From an uncultured Roseicyclus sp. (GTDB lineage Bacteria > Pseudomonadota > Alphaproteobacteria > Rhodobacterales > Rhodobacteraceae), in NCBI GenBank assembly GCA_947491935.1, contig CANLLF010000001.1, forward strand, positions 744,001 through 808,000: DNA of 64,000 nt, read 5' to 3'. Each line of letters opens with the position of its first letter. Positions within the stretch are counted from its first letter, which is position 1. Position numbers and translations under genes: made by a program. Below, piece after piece: positions 61,333 to 64,000 of the stretch. The notes under the pieces were generated by a model. The model made no database searches and was not told the origin of the DNA. It worked only from the letters and a program-made list of their open reading frames with translations.

Positions 61333-61419
61333 ATGGGCATCCACACTGTCAGTCTGATGATCTATACTGGCTTTTTCCTGGGGATGGGCGCGGGCGTTGC
61401 CGTTCTGGCGGCGGTTTAG
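61333..61419 (+). CDS. 28-residue predicted membrane peptide
   Basis: MGIHTVSLMIYTGFFLGMGAG followed by VAVLAAV, one hydrophobic helix with Gly-rich centre. AGGGGGA at 61322-61328 gives a ribosome site 4 nt before the ATG, and TTAATACTTAG just upstream is AT-rich. It is divergent from fhs (226-bp spacer), and its stop overlaps the convergent MOSC stop by a few bases. Could be a real small membrane protein; composition and ribosome site argue for it, conservation is untested. Confidence 0.45.
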   Translation: MGIHTVSLMIYTGFFLGMGAGVAVLAAV

Positions 61420-62030
61420 GCCACCCTTCCACCGTACCGGACCGCATCCAGATGCGGCCATACAGGCTGATCCGGGATATGGAGCCGCAACGTCGCACCG
61501 ACCCGGATCACCCCTTCCCGTTCCACCCATGCCGTCACGCCGCGCCGGGTCTTCGCCGCCGCCTTGAATCCACGGCCCTTGCCCGGATGCACCGCTTCGA
61601 TCGGCTTGGTCGGCAGCATGCAGGGCCGGTTTTCCATATCGACCACCAGGCAGGCCCCCGATGCCTCATCCAAAAGCCGCGATGACGGAGGGGCATGGCT
61701 GAAATCCGGGATGCCATCCACCACCAGCGATGCGCCGACCAGGGCGGGATCCAGCCGGTCCAGCCCCATCGCATCGGCAATCGCGGCCATATCCTCCGCC
61801 GACATCACGCTCAACTGCCGCGTATTCCTGATTTCCGTGCCGATCGGGTATTGCGACCGGACGCGGCTGCAGGACGGGCGCGTCAGCCCCGAATGGCTTT
61901 CCGCGCGCAATCCGGCAAATGTCAGATGCATCTCATCCAGCGGCTCGGTCTCCAGCGCCACGTCGCGGTCCCGGTTCACGCCAAGCCATGTGACGCGCGC
62001 GGTAAAGTCAGTGGGTATGAGAGCGGGCAT
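61416..62030 (-). CDS. MOSC-domain protein
   Basis: 204-residue protein with a MOSC (molybdenum cofactor sulfurase C-terminal) domain. RPSCSRVRSQYPIGTEIRNTRQL, LGLDRLDPALVGASLVVDGIPDF and GACLVVDMENRPC, with the conserved Cys in NRPCML, then VTAWVEREGVIRVGATLRL fit. Such proteins bind sulfur or reduce N-hydroxylated compounds with Moco. ATG at 62030 has GGAGG 8 nt upstream and is preferred to a GTG at 62039. Convergent with the small membrane peptide. Confidence 0.85.
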   Translation of the reverse strand: MPALIPTDFTARVTWLGVNRDRDVALETEPLDEMHLTFAGLRAESHSGLTRPSCSRVRSQYPIGTEIRNTRQLSVMSAEDMAAIADAMGLDRLDPALVGASLVVDGIPDFSHAPPSSRLLDEASGACLVVDMENRPCMLPTKPIEAVHPGKGRGFKAAAKTRRGVTAWVEREGVIRVGATLRLHIPDQPVWPHLDAVRYGGRVA

Positions 62031-62155
62031 TCCGGGCACCTCCAGATCCTGTCACCATCCATTCCAACAGCCCGCCGGGCAACCACGAAAAACGCCCCGC
62101 GCATTCCTGTACAATCATGTTAGGCTGGCCCCGCAACATAACGGAGAGATCCCAA

Positions 62156-62446
62156 ATGGCAGACAAAGCTGATTTCATGGCGCAGGCCAAGGCCCAGATG
62201 GACAACTGGGCCGATGAGATGAAGAAGATGCAGGCCAAGATGATGGAAGCCGGCGCGGCTGGACAGGAACAGATGGTCAAGCAGATGGAGGCCCTCAACG
62301 CACAGCGCAAAGAGGCCGAAGCGCATATGGAACAGCTTGGCAAAGCTAACATGGAGGCCGCCAAGGGTATGCAAGACAACATGCAAAAAGCGTGGGCCGA
62401 GATGGAAAAATCCATGGAAGACGCCCGCAAAAAATTCTTGGGCTGA
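62156..62446 (+). CDS. Small Met-rich helical protein, function unknown
   Basis: 96-residue protein, almost wholly helical and rich in Met, Gln, Glu, Lys and Ala (FMAQAKAQMDNWADEMKKMQ, EQMVKQMEALNAQRKEAEAH, MQKAWAEMEKSMEDARKKFLG). Amphipathic heptad-like spacing suggests a coiled coil or membrane-surface binder, somewhat like phasin-type proteins. GGAGAGA lies 6 nt before the ATG. No family recognised. It stands 69 nt upstream of a methyltransferase gene. Confidence 0.65.
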   Translation: MADKADFMAQAKAQMDNWADEMKKMQAKMMEAGAAGQEQMVKQMEALNAQRKEAEAHMEQLGKANMEAAKGMQDNMQKAWAEMEKSMEDARKKFLG

Positions 62447-62515
62447 CACCACGTGGCGGGCTGATCGCGGCCCGCCCTCATCCGGCGACCACATCCCCGA
62501 GCACAGGGCAGTCAA

Positions 62516-63070
62516 ATGGCGTTCTACAACCGCGTGGTCTACAAGCGCGAAGCAAAACGGCTGATCGACGGGTTGGACCCGGCCAGCAAGACCTGCGCCG
62601 AAATCTCCGGCGGGATGGGTCAGGGGTTTGGCTTCAAATCCATTGAAGAATTTCACTACCCCGAATACGACATCTGCCATGGCCCGTTCCGCGATGCCAA
62701 AGGCAAGCTGCGCAAATTCGATGTCATCATCGCTGATCAGGTTTGGGAGCATCTGGACCGGCCCTACGCCGCCACGCAAAACGTCCTGAAGATGCTCAAC
62801 ACCGGCGGCCATTTCTACATCTGTGTGCCGTTCTATGTGCGCTATCACCTGTTCCCGGTAGATTGCAGCCGCTGGAGCGCGCGTGGGCTGACGAACCTGC
62901 TGATCGAAAGCGGGTTCGAGGAAGACAAGATCGTGGCCGACCAATGGGGCAATCTGGAATGCGCGCGGGCGGATTGCGGGATGAAATTCTCCAAGTTCGA
63001 CCGCGAGAAGAACTCGTTGGAAAACGATCCGAAGTTTCCAATCATCGCCTGGGCGCTGGCCCGGAAATAG
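62516..63070 (+). CDS. Class I SAM-dependent methyltransferase-like protein
   Basis: 184-residue Rossmann-like protein. CAEISGGMGQGFGF is an atypical SAM-binding glycine-rich loop; FDVIIADQVWEHLDRPYAATQNVLKMLNTGGHFYICVPF is the typical motif II/III region of class I methyltransferases with DQVWEHL resembling the DVIEHL segment. RYHLFPVDCSRWSARGLTNLLIESGF follows. Substrate unknown. It is convergent with ftsH across the ftsH terminator. Confidence 0.75.
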   Translation: MAFYNRVVYKREAKRLIDGLDPASKTCAEISGGMGQGFGFKSIEEFHYPEYDICHGPFRDAKGKLRKFDVIIADQVWEHLDRPYAATQNVLKMLNTGGHFYICVPFYVRYHLFPVDCSRWSARGLTNLLIESGFEEDKIVADQWGNLECARADCGMKFSKFDREKNSLENDPKFPIIAWALARK

Positions 63071-63076
63071 GCGCAA

Positions 63077-63105
63077 AGAAAAAGGGCGGCCCGCAGACCG
63101 CCCTG
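63077..63105 (-). terminator. Intrinsic terminator of ftsH
   Basis: Read on the minus strand: GGGCGG pairs with CCGCCC (63098-63103 and 63084-63089) with an 8-nt loop and is followed by TTTTTCTTT. It lies 20 nt after the ftsH stop. The plus-strand methyltransferase has no T-run here. Confidence 0.8.
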
Positions 63106-63124
63106 GTTCGTATCCGGAGAGGGT

Positions 63125-64000
63125 TCAAGCCGTGGGCTCGGGCTCCATATCACCTGACGGCTTTGCCTTGGGCTTCAGCTTCGGAATCGCCGTGATCGAC
63201 GGCGTGCCACCGGAGGACGGCGTCACATCATCGTCGTCGCCGCGGTTCAGCGGCTCCCCGGCGATGACCTTGCCGATCTCGGGCCCGGTCAGCGTCTCGT
63301 ATTCCAGAAGGCCCTGCGCCAGACGCTCCAGATCGTCACGCTTCTCGGTCAGGACGCGTTTGGCGGTGTTGTAGCCTTCGTCCACCAGTTCCTTAACCTT
63401 GTCATCAATGATCTTCTGGGTGGCCGCGGAGTGGGTCGTCCCGCCCCCGTAAGAGCCCAGATGCGATTGTTGCTCATTGGCGTAGTCGATATAGCCAAGC
63501 TCTTCGGCATATCCGAATTGCGTCACCATCGCGCGGGCGATCTTGGTGACCTGCTGGATATCCGATGCCGCGCCGGAGGTGATGTTTTCCTTGCCGAACA
63601 CCAGCTCCTCGGCCACACGCCCGCCCATCGCCATGGCGATCTTGGAAGTGTATTTGCGGTAACTAACGCTCAGCTGATCGCGCTCGGGCAGGGACAGAAC
63701 CAAACCAAGTGCGCGACCACGCGGGATGATCGTGGCTTTGTGGATCGGATCGTGATCCGGCACGTTCAGGCCCACGATGGCGTGGCCCGCCTCATGATAA
63801 GCCGTCAGCTTCTTCTCGTCCTCGGTCATCACCATGGAGCGTCGCTCGGCACCCATCATGACCTTGTCCTTGGCGTTCTCGAAATCCTCCATCGTGACGA
63901 ACCGGCGCGAGATCCGGGCCGCCGTCAGGGCCGCCTCGTTCACGAGGTTCGCCAGATCGGCGCCTGAGAAACCCGGCGTGCCCCGCGCGATGATGCGCAG
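63125..64000 (-). CDS. ftsH: ATP-dependent zinc metalloprotease FtsH, C-terminal part
   Basis: Last 291 residues of FtsH, the membrane-bound AAA+ protease for misassembled membrane and regulatory proteins. The frame is open at base 64000, so the N-terminal membrane and most AAA+ parts lie outside. Seen are GTPGFSGADLANLVNEAALTA (AAA second region of homology end), the zinc site HEAGH in LTAYHEAGHAIVGL, and the third ligand region GGRVAEELVFGKENITSGAASDIQQ. The tail is Pro/Lys-rich (IPKLKPKAKPSGDMEPEP). Confidence 0.96.
   Translation of the reverse strand: MRIIARGTPGFSGADLANLVNEAALTAARISRRFVTMEDFENAKDKVMMGAERRSMVMTEDEKKLTAYHEAGHAIVGLNVPDHDPIHKATIIPRGRALGLVLSLPERDQLSVSYRKYTSKIAMAMGGRVAEELVFGKENITSGAASDIQQVTKIARAMVTQFGYAEELGYIDYANEQQSHLGSYGGGTTHSAATQKIIDDKVKELVDEGYNTAKRVLTEKRDDLERLAQGLLEYETLTGPEIGKVIAGEPLNRGDDDDVTPSSGGTPSITAIPKLKPKAKPSGDMEPEPTA

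Overview
The window is GC-rich, gene-dense chromosomal DNA from an alphaproteobacterium, most likely a marine Rhodobacterales member. The main pointers are a GcrA cell-cycle regulator, a phosphatidylcholine synthase, a divergent metR/metF pair, split fhs and folD, DUF2125 and DUF484 proteins, and a tad locus of alphaproteobacterial layout. I found no rRNA, tRNA, CRISPR array, transposase, integron or phage module, so this reads as core chromosome with a few accessory-looking insertions.

Layout. 1-9.2 kb: the 3' end of clpA; a MotA/MotB-like (ExbB/OmpA) membrane pair carrying a very long periplasmic coiled coil; a ChaC-type glutathione cyclotransferase; a DUF2125 protein; and the minus-strand run hisC-tyrC-extensin. 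9.3-18 kb: priA facing away from a transaldolase, an AraC regulator, a small lipoprotein, DUF484-xerC, phosphatidylcholine synthase, a SuhB-like phosphatase and a glycerophosphodiesterase. 18-26 kb: metR and metF diverging, a palindrome-rich 395-bp spacer, a thioesterase, argD-argF with a hydrolase and an EamA transporter, and a beta-lactamase-fold hydrolase. 26-41 kb: gcrA, a membrane thioredoxin-like protein, a transglycosylase and AsmA pair, rimO, several small proteins, an M48 lipoprotein protease, a DksA/TraR-type protein, a histone-deacetylase-family enzyme, a TetR/VOC divergent pair with two operator copies, and a CoA-transferase operon whose two subunits are separated by three inserted genes.

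41-54.5 kb is a tad (tight adherence, Flp pilus) locus: three tandem near-identical flp pilins, cpaB, cpaC, an OmpA-family lipoprotein, cpaE, cpaF, tadB, tadC, two TPR lipoproteins, a CpaA prepilin peptidase and an AAA ATPase. It is punctuated by terminators and by strong hairpins between genes. The pseudopilin genes tadE/F/G are not in the window. 54.5-64 kb: a ligase-associated helicase and PdeM phosphoesterase without a ligase, a thioesterase, fhs and folD, a 28-residue membrane peptide, a MOSC protein, a methyltransferase, and the 3' end of ftsH.

The most unusual items are (i) the three flp genes, whose sequence pattern implies recent duplication and gene conversion, with shared upstream elements at fixed distance and GNRA-capped hairpins after each stop codon; (ii) the scoA-VOC-GSCFA-SGNH-like-scoB cluster with ATGA-overlapping inserted genes; (iii) the standalone MotAB/ZorAB-like channel pair; (iv) the AAA ATPase closing the tad locus; and (v) a perfect GTTAGCGCTAAC palindrome between priA and transaldolase. 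All functional calls come from reading motifs and gene order; no database search was run.
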